Assembly: GCA_008921705.1 (NCBI GenBank)
Contig: VFFE01007563.1
Location: 1,580,534-1,644,533 of the forward strand
From: Burhinus oedicnemus
Taxonomy: Eukaryota; Chordata; Aves; Charadriiformes; Burhinidae
Direction: 5' to 3'
Length of the DNA: 64,000 nt
The notes under the pieces: model-generated
Databases searched by the model: none
Seen by the model: only the letters and a program-made list of their open reading frames with translations
Told to the model about the DNA's origin: nothing
Position numbers and translations under genes: made by a program
Shown: positions 1 to 11,409 of the stretch, piece after piece
Layout: each line of letters begins with the position of its first letter
Position numbering within the stretch: position 1 is the first letter of the stretch

Positions 1-1489
1 ATATGAGGGAGTTCTGATGCTGTGCTTCAAAGGTATGAGGGAGTTCGAAATCGAAACAGAAACATGAAGCGGGACTGACCCTTTTGGAAACAGCCAATAA
101 TGAGCTTAGCTTTTGCAATATGTATGAGCTAATTAACGAGCATATAAAGCTTGATGATTGTGTCTCAATAAACGAAGTATGCTGATCACTCATATTGAGC
201 GACTGTGTCTTCCCTCTGCTTGGCGAATGGCATGGCTATCCTTCGCAACACATGGATCCACGGCCATCCCGTGGTACATAAGTCCCACATATCATGTGTG
301 TCAATTGTGAAGTCAAATAGTACATCTGTGTTTTTATAACCCCAAATGCAAAATGCAATCACAGGTTTGGTGAAGGTAAAATTGTTCCAGCAATATGAAT
401 TTGGCTCTTTAATTTTGTAACAATCAGTATTGTTACAAAAATCACAGTATTGTGATTTTCTGGTACAGAAAAGTCGGTGTAAAACATTTTAATTTCGATT
501 GGCTTATGGTACATGGATCCATTGATTACCCGGCACCCAATCTGTATTTTCTCTCCTGGAATGGTTCAAAGTTGTGCCATTCTAAGAGAGTCATCCCAAC
601 CTCATTCTTCTTTTGTGTATATTTTCTCTCCATGTAAGACTAAAGTAGAAAGGTTTAGGTGTACTCTGTTTTGTTGTATCCCAAGACTTCCAGTGTATTT
701 TAGTAGTGCATGGTCCCACGGATCTTGTGTGTGGGCTATTGTGAGTATAGTTACTCTAATGAGTATGGAAATAATAATATATATGAGAGTTTGAGTTTCT
801 AATGGGACTTGAAGTAGAAACTTTTCTTTTGGTCTGGGTGAAAGCATATCACACAATGCAAGATATCTGGCAAAGTATTTGGCATATTGTAGAATGCAGG
901 AGAGAAAAGCATTTCCATTTCTGATACAAAGTAAGGTAACATATAAATTAGCATGAAACTGGGGGTGCTGGTGTTCTTTGAAATATGGAATACTTTGTCA
1001 CTTGTATATTGTGATTATACTGTTAATGTCCTTTCTGGATGGTATTACCTGTCATACTTGTAGCTGGAATGTGTATAGGTTCCTTAGACTAATTATGAAG
1101 AAGCAGCAAAGGACAATATCTTTGCTTGATGCTATCTGAGATTTTCTGTGGCTCAAGTCTGTTACTGTAACACCATTTTTGCTCATGCAGAATATGCAGT
1201 GGTCAGAAAAGTTCCATTATGTTGGTTAATCTTGAACTCAAAACAATGCAGAGAATCATGCATGTACACACACTCCAAGAGGGTCAGTTTCAGCTGACAA
1301 AAGATGACCACTGGCACTGGTACAGGCTGGATCACAGAGACTAGCTCTGCTGTGCAATTAAAAGACCAAGAAGTAGACAACTTCAGTGATTCTACCAGAA
1401 ATACTCAAGTTGTATTTACCTCTGAGGAACCTACCTGATGGAAAGTAATTCAGTGCTCTAAGCAGAAAGAGCAGAACTTCACAGCAAAG
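1..1489. other. Unannotated non-coding sequence
   Basis: No gene, RNA gene or repeat family recognised. Open frames here are short and lack family motifs. A small hairpin lies at 438-459 (arms AAAATCAC and GTGATTTT). The last 200 bases may belong to the CR1 that follows. Confidence 0.5.
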
Positions 1490-1689
1490 TCATAGGCTTG
1501 CCAAGCTCATGAAGAGGGCTTTAAACTAAAGTTGCTGGGGGAGGGGAACCTCAATCTATCCCATGCCTAGCAGTCTGATGCCAGTGCCAGCTATAGATGC
1601 CCAGAGCCTGGACAAGGATCACAGGTCAGCAGTGGAGCACCTGGGGTGCAGCACAAAGGAATTCCAGCCACTCCAGCCAGTAAGTCAGC

Positions 1690-1830
1690 TTCATCGGGAG
1701 CCCAACTTAAATGCCTCTATGCAAATGCACATAGCATGGGGAACAAACAGGAGGAGCTAGAGTCGTGCACACACCTGCAAGGCTATGATATTATTGGCAT
1801 CATGGAGGTTCCTGGAATGCATCAACGATA
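1690..1830 (+). pseudogene. CR1 endonuclease remnant
   Basis: Starts in the N-terminal part of the AP-type endonuclease (NAHSMGNKQEELES...GYDIIGI) and is cut just after it. The catalytic middle of the domain is missing, since the next bases encode the FLECI block that normally comes about 130 residues later. Confidence 0.8.
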
Positions 1831-2589
1831 ACTTCCTTCTCCAAGTGACAGAAAAGCCAACAAGCACAAGTGCTATGCTGGACCTTGGCCTCACCAACAA
1901 GGAGGGGCTGATGGGGAATGTGAAGCTCAAGGGCAGCCTTGGCTGCAGTGATCATGAGATGGTGGAGTTCAAGATCCTTAGGGCAGTGAGGAAGTCACGC
2001 AGCAAGTTCACTACCCTGGTCTTCAGGAGAGCAGATTTTGGCCTCTTGAGGGATCTGATTGGCAGAGTAGCATGGGATAAAGCCTACGAGAGGGAAGAGC
2101 AGCCCAATAAAGCTCATTAATATTCAAGGATCACCTCCTCCAAGCTCAGAAGCCATGCATCCCAACAAAGTGGAAGTCAGGCAAAAATGCCAGGAGCCCT
2201 GCATGGATGAACAAGGAGCCCCTGGACAAATTCAAGCACAAAGGGAAGCCTACGGAGGGTGGAAGCAAGGACAGGTAGCCTGGGAGAAATACAGAAAAAT
2301 TGTCCAAGCAGCCAGGCATCAGGTTAGGAAAGCTAAAGCCCTGACAGAATTAAATCTGACCAGGACTGTCAAGGGCAAGAAGAAAGGCTTCTACAGGTAT
2401 GTCAGTAATAAAAGGAAGACTAGGGAAAATGTGGACCCTCTCTGGAAGGAAATGGGAGATATGGTTACCTGGGATATGGAGAAGGATGAGGTGCTCAACG
2501 ACTTTTTTGCCTTGGTCTTCACCAGCAAGTGCTCTAGCCACACTGCCCAGGTCACAGAAGGCAAAGACAGGGACTGGGAGAATGAAGAA

Positions 2590-3102
2590 CTGCCCACTGT
2601 AGGAGAAGATCAGGTTTAAGACCATCTAAGGAACCTGAAGGTGCACAGATCCATGGGACCTGATGAGATGCATCTGCGGGTCCTGAGGGAAATGGTGGAT
2701 GAAATTGCTAAGCTATTATCCATCATGTTTGGAAAGTTGTGGCAGTCTGGTAAGTTCCCGCTGACTGGAAATGGAGAAGCATAACCCTCATTTTTAAAAA
2801 GGGAAAAAAAGTAATCATAAAAAAAAAAGTAATCATAAAAAAATAATCATTAAAAAAAAAAAGTAATCACCAGGTCTTCTTTTTTACCCTTTTTGAAAAT
2901 GGAGGTTATGTTCCCCCTTCTCCAGTCAGCGGGAATTTCACCAGACTGCCACGACTTCTCAAATATGATGGATAGTGGCTTGGCAACTACATCCACCAGT
3001 TCTCTCAGGACCCGTGGATAAATCTCATCGGGTCCCATAGACCTGTGCACATTCAGGTTCCTCAACTGGTCTCGGACCTGGTCTTCTCCTACAGTGGGTG
3101 GT
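2590..3102. repeat. Imperfect inverted repeat inside the CR1 (fold-back)
   Basis: Left arm 2,590-2,811 is CR1 RT in sense orientation (PTVGEDQV...VHRSMGPDE...KKGKK). Right arm 2,877-3,102 is the same RT interval in antisense (minus strand reads [20 protein letters not shown], then [10 protein letters not shown]). The spacer 2,812-2,876 is A-rich with three AAGTAATCA-like blocks. Sense CR1 resumes at about 3,126 ([10 protein letters not shown] in one frame) at the point expected after KKGKK. Confidence 0.88.
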
Positions 3103-4415
3103 ACCTCACTCCTAGCACCCCTGGGAAGACCCAGGGAATTACAGACTGGTCAGTCTCACCTCTGTGCCTGGCAAGATCATGGAGCAGATTCTCCTGGAAA
3201 CTATGCTAAGGCACATGGAAAACAGAGAGACGACAGGTCACAGCCAACATGGTTCACTAAGGGCAAATCATGCCTGACAAATTTGATGGCCTTCTATGAC
3301 GGGGTTACAGTGTTGGTGGATAAGGGGAGAGCAACAGATGTCATCCACTTGGACTTGTGCAAGGCATTCGACACTGTTCTGCATGATATCTTGGTCTTTA
3401 AATTGGAGAGACATGGATTTGATGGGTGGACTACTCAGCGGATAAGGAATTGGCTGGATGGCCGCACTCAAAGAGTTGCAGTCAATGGGTCAATGTCCAA
3501 GTGGTGTACAGTGACAAGTGGTGTTCCTCGGGGGCTGGCACTGGACCAGTACTATTTAACATTTTTGTTGGTTACATGGGTGTTAGGACTGAGTGCACCC
3601 TCAGCAAGTTTGCCGATGACACCAAGCTGTGTGGTGCAGTTGACATGCTGGAGGGAAGGGATGCCATCCAGAGGGACCTGGACAGGCTTGAGAAGTGGGC
3701 CTGTGCAAACTTCGTGAAGTTCAACAAGGCCAGGTGCAAGGTCCTGCAACTGGGTCGGGGCAATCCCAAGCACAAATACCGGCTTGGCAGAAAATGGATT
3801 GAGAGCAGCCCTGAGGAGAAGGACTTGGGGGTGTTGGTGGATGAGAAGCTCAATATGAGCTGGCAATGTGTGCTCACAGCCCAGAAAGCCAACTGTATCC
3901 TGGGCTGCATCTAAAGAAGCATGGCCAGCAGTTCGAGGGAAATGATTCTCTCCCCCTTTACTCGGCTCTCGTGACACCCCACCTGGAGTACTGCATCCAG
4001 CACTGGGGCCCCCAACAGAAGAAGGACATGGATGTTGTTGGAGTGAGTCCAGAGGAGGGCCGCAAAGATGATCAGAGGGCTGGAGCACCTCTCCTATGAC
4101 ATCAGGCTGAGAGAGTTGGTGTTATTCAGCCTGGAGAAGAGAAGGCTCCAGGGAGAGCTTATAGCAGCTTTCCAGTACCTAATGGGGGCCTACAGGAAAG
4201 ATCAGGAGGGACTCTTTATCAAGGAGTGTAGTGATAGGATGGGCAGTAACGGTTTTAAACTGGAAGAGGATAGATTTACATTAGATATTAGGAAGACATT
4301 CTTAACTGTGAGGGTAGTGAGGCACTGGAACAGGTTGCCGAGAGAAATTGTGGATGCCCCAGCCCTGGAAGTGTTAAAGGCCAGGTTGGATGGGGCTTTG
4401 AGTAATCTGGTCTAG
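3094..4415 (+). pseudogene. CR1 reverse-transcriptase remnant
   Basis: Split over at least four frame segments (about 3,094-3,600, 3,540-3,914, 3,866-4,099 and 4,068-4,415). The catalytic FADD is intact at about 3,613 but lies in a different frame from KAFDTVLHD, so frameshifts kill it. The last segment ends GALSNLV followed by TAG, the normal end of CR1 ORF2. Confidence 0.88.
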
Positions 4416-4505
4416 TGGAAGGTGTCCCAGCCTATGGCAAGGGAGTTAGAACTGGACGATCTTTAAGGTCCCTTCCAAGCCAAACCATTCTATGATTCTA
4501 TAAAA

Positions 4506-5089
4506 TGCTTCCATCATTCAAATATTAAGTTAATTTCATGTCTGGCTTGGTAGGAAACCTAATACGACATTAATACACTAAGATTTAGTCTAGATTCTGA
4601 AGGGTATATTAGACACAAACTATTAGAGGGATTTTAAACACGTAAATAATTCTGATACTCTTATATTGTAGGATGGACAGAATAAGATGTGGTGGATTGT
4701 ATTATTGCATCTTCACTGGGAATTCTTTCTTCAGAATGAAAGCCATTTCACATTTTAGCAGTTCTGCTAGTACTCAAAAGCTATGGATCCCAGGGGGTCT
4801 TAGGGGAGAGGAAAACAGAAGGAGAGGTTCACAGAGAGGTTTAGATGGCTACACAGACAGACATTTTACTTGGACACTGAAGTCTGGCTTTATATCCTAG
4901 CCACACTGAAGTCAATGGCAAAGTTGTGGGCTTCCTTTAGGACTGATCTTTACTATGAATTGTGTGAAAGTGATGTCTTCATGGATAATGTAGAACTATG
5001 CATACCATTTTGAGAGTCCTCAGTTCAGAAGATTGAAATGTTGAGTTTGCCACTGCAGTGAGACACTAGAATAGGACAGGGACTCCACA
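4506..5089. other. Spacer between CR1 and the repeat domain
   Basis: No gene seen. About 4,900-4,930 carries CACTGAAGTCAATGGCAAAG, the core of an old dispersed amniote repeat (see findings). Otherwise featureless. Confidence 0.5.
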
Positions 5090-6860
5090 TGCCAGTCATC
5101 AGACAGCCCGCCACAGAACTGGTAGGGGGTGACCTCAGGAATTGCAGATGCCTGGTCCAGCTTCCTATTCATGTTCATAGTAAGTCACATGCAGACTATA
5201 TGTCCTAGTCAGTAGTAATCTGAGAGGAAGCTCCAACATGCTTTGGTGCTCAAACTCTCCTGAGGTAGCTGCCAGCCTCTGCTTGCTGTTCAGATGTCAT
5301 TAACTTTCAACATGTTGGCCTAATTTAAATCTCAAAATTCAGATGTGAGAGAGGGGGCATCAACTGAGATCATATTCTGCCACCACCTCTTGTAATGGAG
5401 TCAAGTGAGGTTAACTATGGATGCAAACTGAAGTCGGGTCACTGCATTTGTGCTGCTTAGGATCCAATAGGGTCCTTTACTTCTCCAATTCAAAGGACTC
5501 ATACGAGGTCAATTAGTCCCTCAGTTAATTATTCAGGGACAATGTGAAATTAAATACTATTCTATGTCCCACATTTGGGCTCAGGGGTCATGAGTCCAAA
5601 GCTCAATTACTGTCCCAATTTGCTACACAGGAAACACTGGTAAAAATTAATACTTACATTCAGTTTAGATGAAATGAACTATTGCTAACCATCTTTACAG
5701 TGATCACAGGAAGTCACACAGACTTTTCTCACCAGACCTTCTGAAGTCATCTGTGGCCAGCACTGAGTAGCTAGAGGTCAATGCCTGACCTACTTTATGT
5801 CTCAAAGGTCAATGAATATCAATTGCTGACCCAGTTCACTGAACCAGGAAATCCAAATGTTATGAAACACCCAAGAAATGAAATGTTATGAAATCTTATG
5901 AATGTTACGAAGTGTTATGAAACACCCAAGAAATATGTGTAGGGCCCAAACAGGGACAATTGCTGCCCTATTTTCATATGTAGACATACTGTTAAACCTA
6001 CCTGTCCAAAACTTTGTAATTAGGTCAGCATAATTTAACTATTGTTCCAGACTGCTGGTCAGATGCAACAGATATCAATCTATCTACTACATATGCTGCT
6101 CAGGGATTATCTGAGGTCAACAACTGAGCCACAGTTTGGTAGTGGGGATAAATGAAGTTAAGCAAATGAAAATTTTCATGCTTAAAGATATATTCAGGTC
6201 AAATACTACGTCAGTCTTCTGCTGAGGAGATTGGTGGAGATCAAGCACTGATGAATTCTGTGATCTGAGGTTCTCTGAAGTAACATACTGATACAGTTCT
6301 CCACACAGCTACCAGTAAAGGGCAGCTACTGTGAGATATAGTTTGCTCTTTGGGATTAACAGAGATCAGTTCCTGCCACATCTGTACACAGAGGACTTAG
6401 CTGCAGTCAAGCACAAATGCACTGTCTTGAACAAGCACCGTGGAAATAGAAAGACTTCGTCTTTTTTTGTATGAAGCAGTTACCTGAGGTTGAGTGCAGC
6501 CTGGGATTCATGCCCAGCATGAGCTCTCTCTTTCTGCTGTCCTCTCAAATAGACAGAGGAGCTTACGTATTACACCAATCTATCAGTAAGAAGTTCTTTA
6601 AGTACTGCTCATGTTTTGTTGATCAGAGGTCACCTGAAGTAAGCTACTGTCCTCAGCTTGAAGCACTGTGGTCTTTTGCAGAAAATAACTCTCCTCTTTT
6701 GCCACTCAGGGGTTCTCTGAAGTCAGCCATAGGTCCAGTTTGCCTTGCGTTCACAGGTCCCAGGCCCAGACACATGGCATCAGCTCATATCACTAGGGAA
6801 ATGGGTAAGTTGGGATCAAGAGCTGTTAGAAAGTCTGTCAAAAAATTAAATAAAATTACA
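5090..6860 (+). repeat. Older, degenerate part of the AGGTCA-rich tandem repeat domain
   Basis: Repeated but decayed motifs of the same kind as the array further right: AAGTCATCTGTGGCCA near 5,744, GGATTATCTGAGGTCA near 6,105, AGGTCACCTGAAGTAA near 6,627 and GGTTCTCTGAAGTCA near 6,709, with many single AGGTCA or GGTCAA words between. The period is no longer regular by eye. Edges are approximate. Confidence 0.6.
5859..5936 (+). repeat. Short local duplication
   Basis: The words ATGTTATGAAA and ACACCCAAGAAAT occur together twice, near 5,859 and near 5,912, separated by further TTATGAA copies. It looks like replication slippage within the repeat domain. Confidence 0.75.
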
Positions 6861-6949
6861 GACAGACAACAAGTGTGATTGGACAGAGTATGATTGGACT
6901 CTTAGCAAGTTAATGTAGGATAACAAATGGAGATAAAGTAGTTGATGTA

Positions 6950-7140
6950 TCAGCTATTTGACAGACACAGACAGGTTGGAAAACAAGTGGGCCAGAAGGA
7001 ACATTGTGAAGCGTGACAAAAGCAAATGCAAATGCAAAAAAAAATCCTGCACGTGGGATGGACTAACACCTCACAGCTGTACAGGCTGGAGGCCAGCTGG
7101 ATGAGAAGCAGCTTTGCAGAAAAGGATCTGATGTTTTTAG
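6950..7140 (+). mobile_element. Old CR1 fragment
   Basis: Reads KWARRNIVKRDKSKCK and, after an A-run, a block ending FAEKDL, matching the CR1 RT thumb region (KWADRNLMKFNKGKCK ... EKDLGVL). Strongly decayed and plus strand. It interrupts the AGGTCA repeat domain. Confidence 0.6.
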
Positions 7141-7687
7141 TGAAAAAAAGGATCTATCATTCTACATTTTTAGTGAACAAAAAAGCTAACAGGAGTTAAC
7201 AGAGTGCCTTTGTGGTAAAAAGGGCGTCAGGCCTCTCAGTGCACCAGCAGGCTCTGTGATCTCTTCCCCTCACTCGTGTTAGTTAAGCTGTATCTGCTCT
7301 GAGACAGGGCAGCTGTAACCTAGGATCAGACCGGTGTGGAAAGAGCTATGTGCCAAAGCGCCTTTTGGGGGACCCTGTCTCTTCTCTTGGGAGCTGAGGA
7401 TCTCAGGCTTGTTTTTTGCCTGCACCTGCTCCATGCCTGGCTAGACCCTGACCTGCAGCGTCTACTTCATGGCTTGACATCAGACCTGCCTCATCACTGC
7501 CATCATTGCCTGGCAATCAGAGCTATCAACACCAAGAAACACATTAACAGACAGGAGTGAAGCCAGCAGAAAATGTAGCCAGTGTCTTTTAGAAGCCCCA
7601 CAGCAAGAGGTGCAGTGGATACAGGTTGAAACAAAGGAAATTGCAATCAGATACACGGAAACCTTTTTTAAAGGAAAAAGCAAGAGT
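7141..7687. other. Unrecognised insert within the repeat domain
   Basis: No AGGTCA-type units and no family recognised. Lies between two CR1 fragments of the same strand, so it may be unique DNA or part of the inserted block. Confidence 0.4.
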
Positions 7688-7850
7688 GATCAAATACTGG
7701 AACAGGTTTCCAAGAAAAGTTGTGAAATCTCCTTTGTTACAAAAAAGCAAAAATTACCTGGGAAAGGGCATGAGCAACATGACCTAATTAAAACTGCTTT
7801 GTACAGAAAGCTGGAATAGATGAACTTCAGAGGATACTTACAAACTGAGC
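7688..7850 (+). mobile_element. Old CR1 3' fragment
   Basis: TACTGGAACAGGTTTCCAAG followed by a GTTGTGAAATCTCC-like block matches the CR1 3' coding end (HWNRLPREVVESP). Decayed; the tail octamers are not preserved. Confidence 0.5.
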
Positions 7851-7899
7851 TAATCTATGTTAATATGAGTTGAGGACAGTCCTGGCTGTCATTTGCTCC

Positions 7900-9640
7900 A
7901 CAGAGATCATCTGAGGTCAATGTGAGATGCCATTAGCTGCACAAAGGTCATTCAAGGTCAGCCAGCTCTCATTGCCTGACCAGGGGTCATCTCAGGTCAA
8001 CCTCAGAGCCAATTATCTATGCAAGGAATCATGTAAGGTCAACCACAGCCATTATTTCCTGCCTAACAGATTGTTTAAAGTCTAATATAAATCCAGTGAA
8101 TTTCACAGGGGTAAACTGAGGTCTACCTTAGTATCAATTCAACGTGAAAACAGCCTTTCTATTTCGTCCAGGGGTCATCTGAGGTTAACTTGAGATGCAA
8201 CCAGTTGACAAGGGGCTCATTTGAGATCGGCAAAGCCCTTGTGTGCTGCCTAGAAGTAATTTGAAATAAACCTGAGATCCATTTATCTGCCTAAAAGTCA
8301 TTTCAGGCCAAATGGGTCTGCTTTTGCAACCTGGGGTCACTTGACATCAACATGAGAGCCACTTACCTACTCGGGGGTCACTTAAGGCCAACCATCAGCC
8401 CCCATTTCCTTCCTGGGGGTCATTTCAAATCAACCTGAAATACAATTAGAGGCCCCAAATGTCATCTAAGGTGAACATGAGATCCAAGTACCTGCTTGGG
8501 GTCATTTGAGCTTAACATGACAGTCAATTAACCTACCCATGATCACTGGAGGTCACCATAGCTACTCAGAAAGGTCATCTGAGGTCAACTTGAGGGCAAG
8601 GGTCATCTGATATCATCATGAGACCCAGGTATACTCAAGGTGGTGTTTGAGGTCAGCTGGGCTCTTGTTTAGAGCTCAGGATCATCTGAGGTCAATGTGA
8701 CATCAAGTTATCACCACAGGGGTCCTTTAAGGTCAGCAGTGTTCTCATCTGGAGGAGGGGCAATCATTTAAGGTCAGCTTGAGACGCAGTTAACCAGCCA
8801 GGGTTCATTTGAGGTCAACCAGAGAGACTGTTAGGGTTCATGTGAGGTCAGTGCAGCCTTTGTTCAGTGCCTAGAGGTCATTTAAGGTAAACCTCAGATC
8901 CAATTATTTTCTTAGTTTGTCATTTGAAGTCAGCCTGGCCCTCATTTGGTGCCAAGGGGTCATTAGAGATCAATCACAGTCCTTATTTCCTGTCTGAAGT
9001 CACCTGAGTTCAAGCTGAGATGCAACTCTCATTGCAGGGTCATCTGAGGTCAACCCTCACAGTTGTGGCACAGGTCAGTTCAGGTAAACATGAGTTCTAA
9101 CTACTTATGGTGGTCACTTGAGGTCAAATTGGCCCTTGTTTGAGCCCCAATGCTCATCTGAGGGCAACATGCTAGCACATTAGCTAAAAGGGATCACCTG
9201 AGGACAACATGATATCCAACAATCTACTTGGGGGTCATCTGAGGTCAATGCTGCTCGCATTTAATGCCTGGGGTCATTGAAGGTCAGCTTTACACCTAAT
9301 AAATTGCCTAGGGTCACCCCGGCCCTTGTTTTCATTCCACAAATTATTTGAACTCATATTCACAACCAATTAATTAACCTGTACAAGAGTCATCTAAGAT
9401 CAAGGTCAATTCCAATTAGTTACCCTAAATGATCAGCCTGGCCTCCTTTGGTGCCCAGAGGTCATCTGAAGTTAATCCAGACCATATTTCCTTAGGGTCT
9501 CTTGATGCCAACCTTAAATCCAGTTAGTAGCACAGGGGTAATTTGTGGCCATCTCTAGTTTTCACTTGCTGTTATTTGCTGGTCTCTGAAGACCACCCTG
9601 GACCTCCCTTGCTCTCCTTGGTCAGTTGCTGTGCAATGGG
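7900..9640 (+). repeat. About 40-bp minisatellite with paired AGGTCA half-sites (DR4 array)
   Basis: About 40 units. The approximate unit is GGGTCATCTGAGGTCAAC, then CTGAGATCCAATTA, then CTGCCTA. Start positions of the second hexamer run 8689, 8731, 8771, 8812, 8845, 8885, 8927, 8967, 9007, 9047, 9082, 9121, 9161, 9201, 9242, 9281, i.e. a spacing close to 40. Perfect AGGTCA-N4-AGGTCA lies at 7945-7960 and 8572-8587; GGGTCA-N4-AGGTCA at 7984, 9037, 9232 and 9271; one-mismatch forms at 7904, 8679, 8802 and 8835. Units differ by about 20-35 percent by eye, so the array is old. No protein is encoded. Confidence 0.92.
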
Positions 9641-10400
9641 GACCTCAAAGTCTATCCTTCCTTTCCCCAGTCCTTTAATTTGATGCATAGTAGATACCTG
9701 AGACCCATCTTAGACCTCTTCTCCACTATTTTGTGGCCATATTCTGCCTCTATACTCTTAAGGTTCCTCACAGGCCAACCCCAGCCCTTTTGTGCTTCTC
9801 AGAGACTGAGAGTGGCCACAGTCAGCTCTTCTTCTGTGCTTTATGGCTATGTAATCTCAGCTACAGGCCTAATTTGAGGGGGTTGCCACAGGAGTTCAAA
9901 TCTTCCCTCGGTGGGTGCAGGCTGGGATAATCTGTGGTCATCTTCTACTTTCATTTTGTCCAACAGGCAGTTGAGCTCAGTCAGATCTAACACTTAGACT
10001 TTGCTGCAGGTTCAGGTGAGGTCAGCTCCTGGTTTGATTTGGGGCAACTTGTATAGCTTGAGTTTAATATCAGCTTTTATATTCTGCTTACTGGTCATCT
10101 CAGATGAAATCTATTCACTGTATTAGGGAAGATGTTTATACAAGGCTAGCTACTAATCCAAGCTGCTCCGCAGAGGTTATCTGAAACTGAATATTCTCAT
10201 TTCCCGGGTAGGATCTCACAGTCTGACCAAATTCCACTTTTCAGTGTATTGTGAGGTTAAAGCTCAGCGCTGATTTAATGGAGTAGTTTGTCCTAGTTCA
10301 TGCGACATGATAGTTTGCTGCTCAGACATTTTCAGAGGTCAGGTGACACTTCAAATTTTGTAGCAGGGGTCAACTGAGGACAAGCATCTCCTTTTTCATC
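9641..10400 (+). repeat. Decayed right flank of the DR4 array
   Basis: Scattered unit remnants: GGTCATCTCAGATGA near 10,092, GAGGTTATCTGAAACTG near 10,175, AGGTCA near 10,020 and GGGTCAACTGAGGACA near 10,364. Spacing is irregular and the sequence is more C/T-rich than the core array. Confidence 0.5.
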
Positions 10401-11232
10401 ATCAGGTGAGACACCTTCCTGTTGAAACCAGGCCACCTGGGATGCATGGTACATACAAGTACTCTATGGTTTAGTAGAGCCTGCCTCACCCTACAGATCG
10501 CAGAAACAAGGTGTTGTTGGTAGTATCACTGCAGGATGAGAGTTCAGTCAGGAAAAACAGCAAGAGAAAGGCTCAGAAGTCAGAGACTGCTCTCTGCATC
10601 TTAACATCCCCTACTCTTCCTCCTGTCCCTCCTCCTCTTCATCTTTCATCTCCTCCTCCATTCTGCCAGCCACGGATATGTTGGACTGCCTGCAGTGTCA
10701 AAACCCAAATCATATTTGTTCAATGACAACCTGAGAAATGGAAGGTTTTAGCTGTCTACCTAAACCCCTGATACCAAGAACACAGCCAGACTTCCTTTAG
10801 GCAACAAAGTCACTGCTTTTCTGCAGGATTTTTCCCTGATTTTTATTCTTTAATCTTCAACACTTTATCACAACTGAACAGTAATACCTAAAAGGACCCA
10901 GGTTATTTTAAAGCACTAGTTTATTTGCTCTGTCCCTGCAAACAGAACTAATGCCAGGCAGGCAAATGAACAGACCATTGCAGCTGTTGACACACTCTTC
11001 AATATCAAAGAGGAAAACATCTTTTGTTTGGTTTTAGTTTGAAATTTTTCTCCCCCAGCAATAGTTACCATGAATTAGGGGATCAAACTGTCTTCCAGGA
11101 TAATTCAAGGTATAACAAATACATTAAAGAAAAGCTGAAAAGCAGTAACAGATCTTGCAAAAGGTCTAGCAACAAGGAAAGGGCTGACAGCTCTCGTGTG
11201 ATCACAGTTGATGTGAAGGCATATTGGGCTCA
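10401..11232. other. Non-coding spacer
   Basis: No gene recognised. A C/T-rich patch lies at about 10,610-10,670. Short open frames lack motifs. Confidence 0.5.
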
Positions 11233-11398
11233 TGTGGCAAGGTTTTGGTAGCAGGGAAGCTACAGGGGTGGGTTCTGGGAGAAGATGCCAGAAGCTTCCT
11301 CTATGTCCGACAGAGCCAGTGCCAGCCAGCTCCAAGACAGACCTGCCACTGGCCAAGGCCGAGCCCATCACTGAAGGTGGTAACGCCTCTGTGATAAT

Positions 11399-11409
11399 GT
11401 ATTTAAGAC
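11399..11409 (+). promoter_or_regulatory. TATA-like box of the LTR
   Basis: TATTTAAGACC about 165 bases inside the LTR, followed by the part that would be transcribed. The function is inferred from position only. Confidence 0.4.

Larger units (their letters stand above)
1490..4505 (+). mobile_element. CR1 non-LTR retrotransposon, dead, with internal deletion and inverted segment
   Basis: Plus-strand CR1. Recognisable pieces in order: an endonuclease start (YANAHSMGNKQEELES, GYDIIGI, 1,690-1,800); a jump to FLECINDNFL at about 1,808, showing that most of the endonuclease is deleted; LDLGLTNKEGL and GCSDHEMVEF; RT N-part ([28 protein letters not shown]); RT core ([41 protein letters not shown]); the C-part (RHWNRLPREIVDAP). 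The frame changes many times and stops are common, so no protein is made. The 3' end has CCATTCTATGATTCTATAA, the standard CR1 tail. Bases 2,877-3,102 are inverted. Confidence 0.95.

Noticed and set aside
3540..3914. RT frame with FADD considered as a functional gene
   Set aside because: Part of a CR1 with frameshifts, a deleted endonuclease and an inverted segment; not a host gene.
7900..9640. CRISPR-like array
   Set aside because: Units are about 40 bp with no constant repeat/unique spacer structure, in a vertebrate genome; it is a minisatellite.
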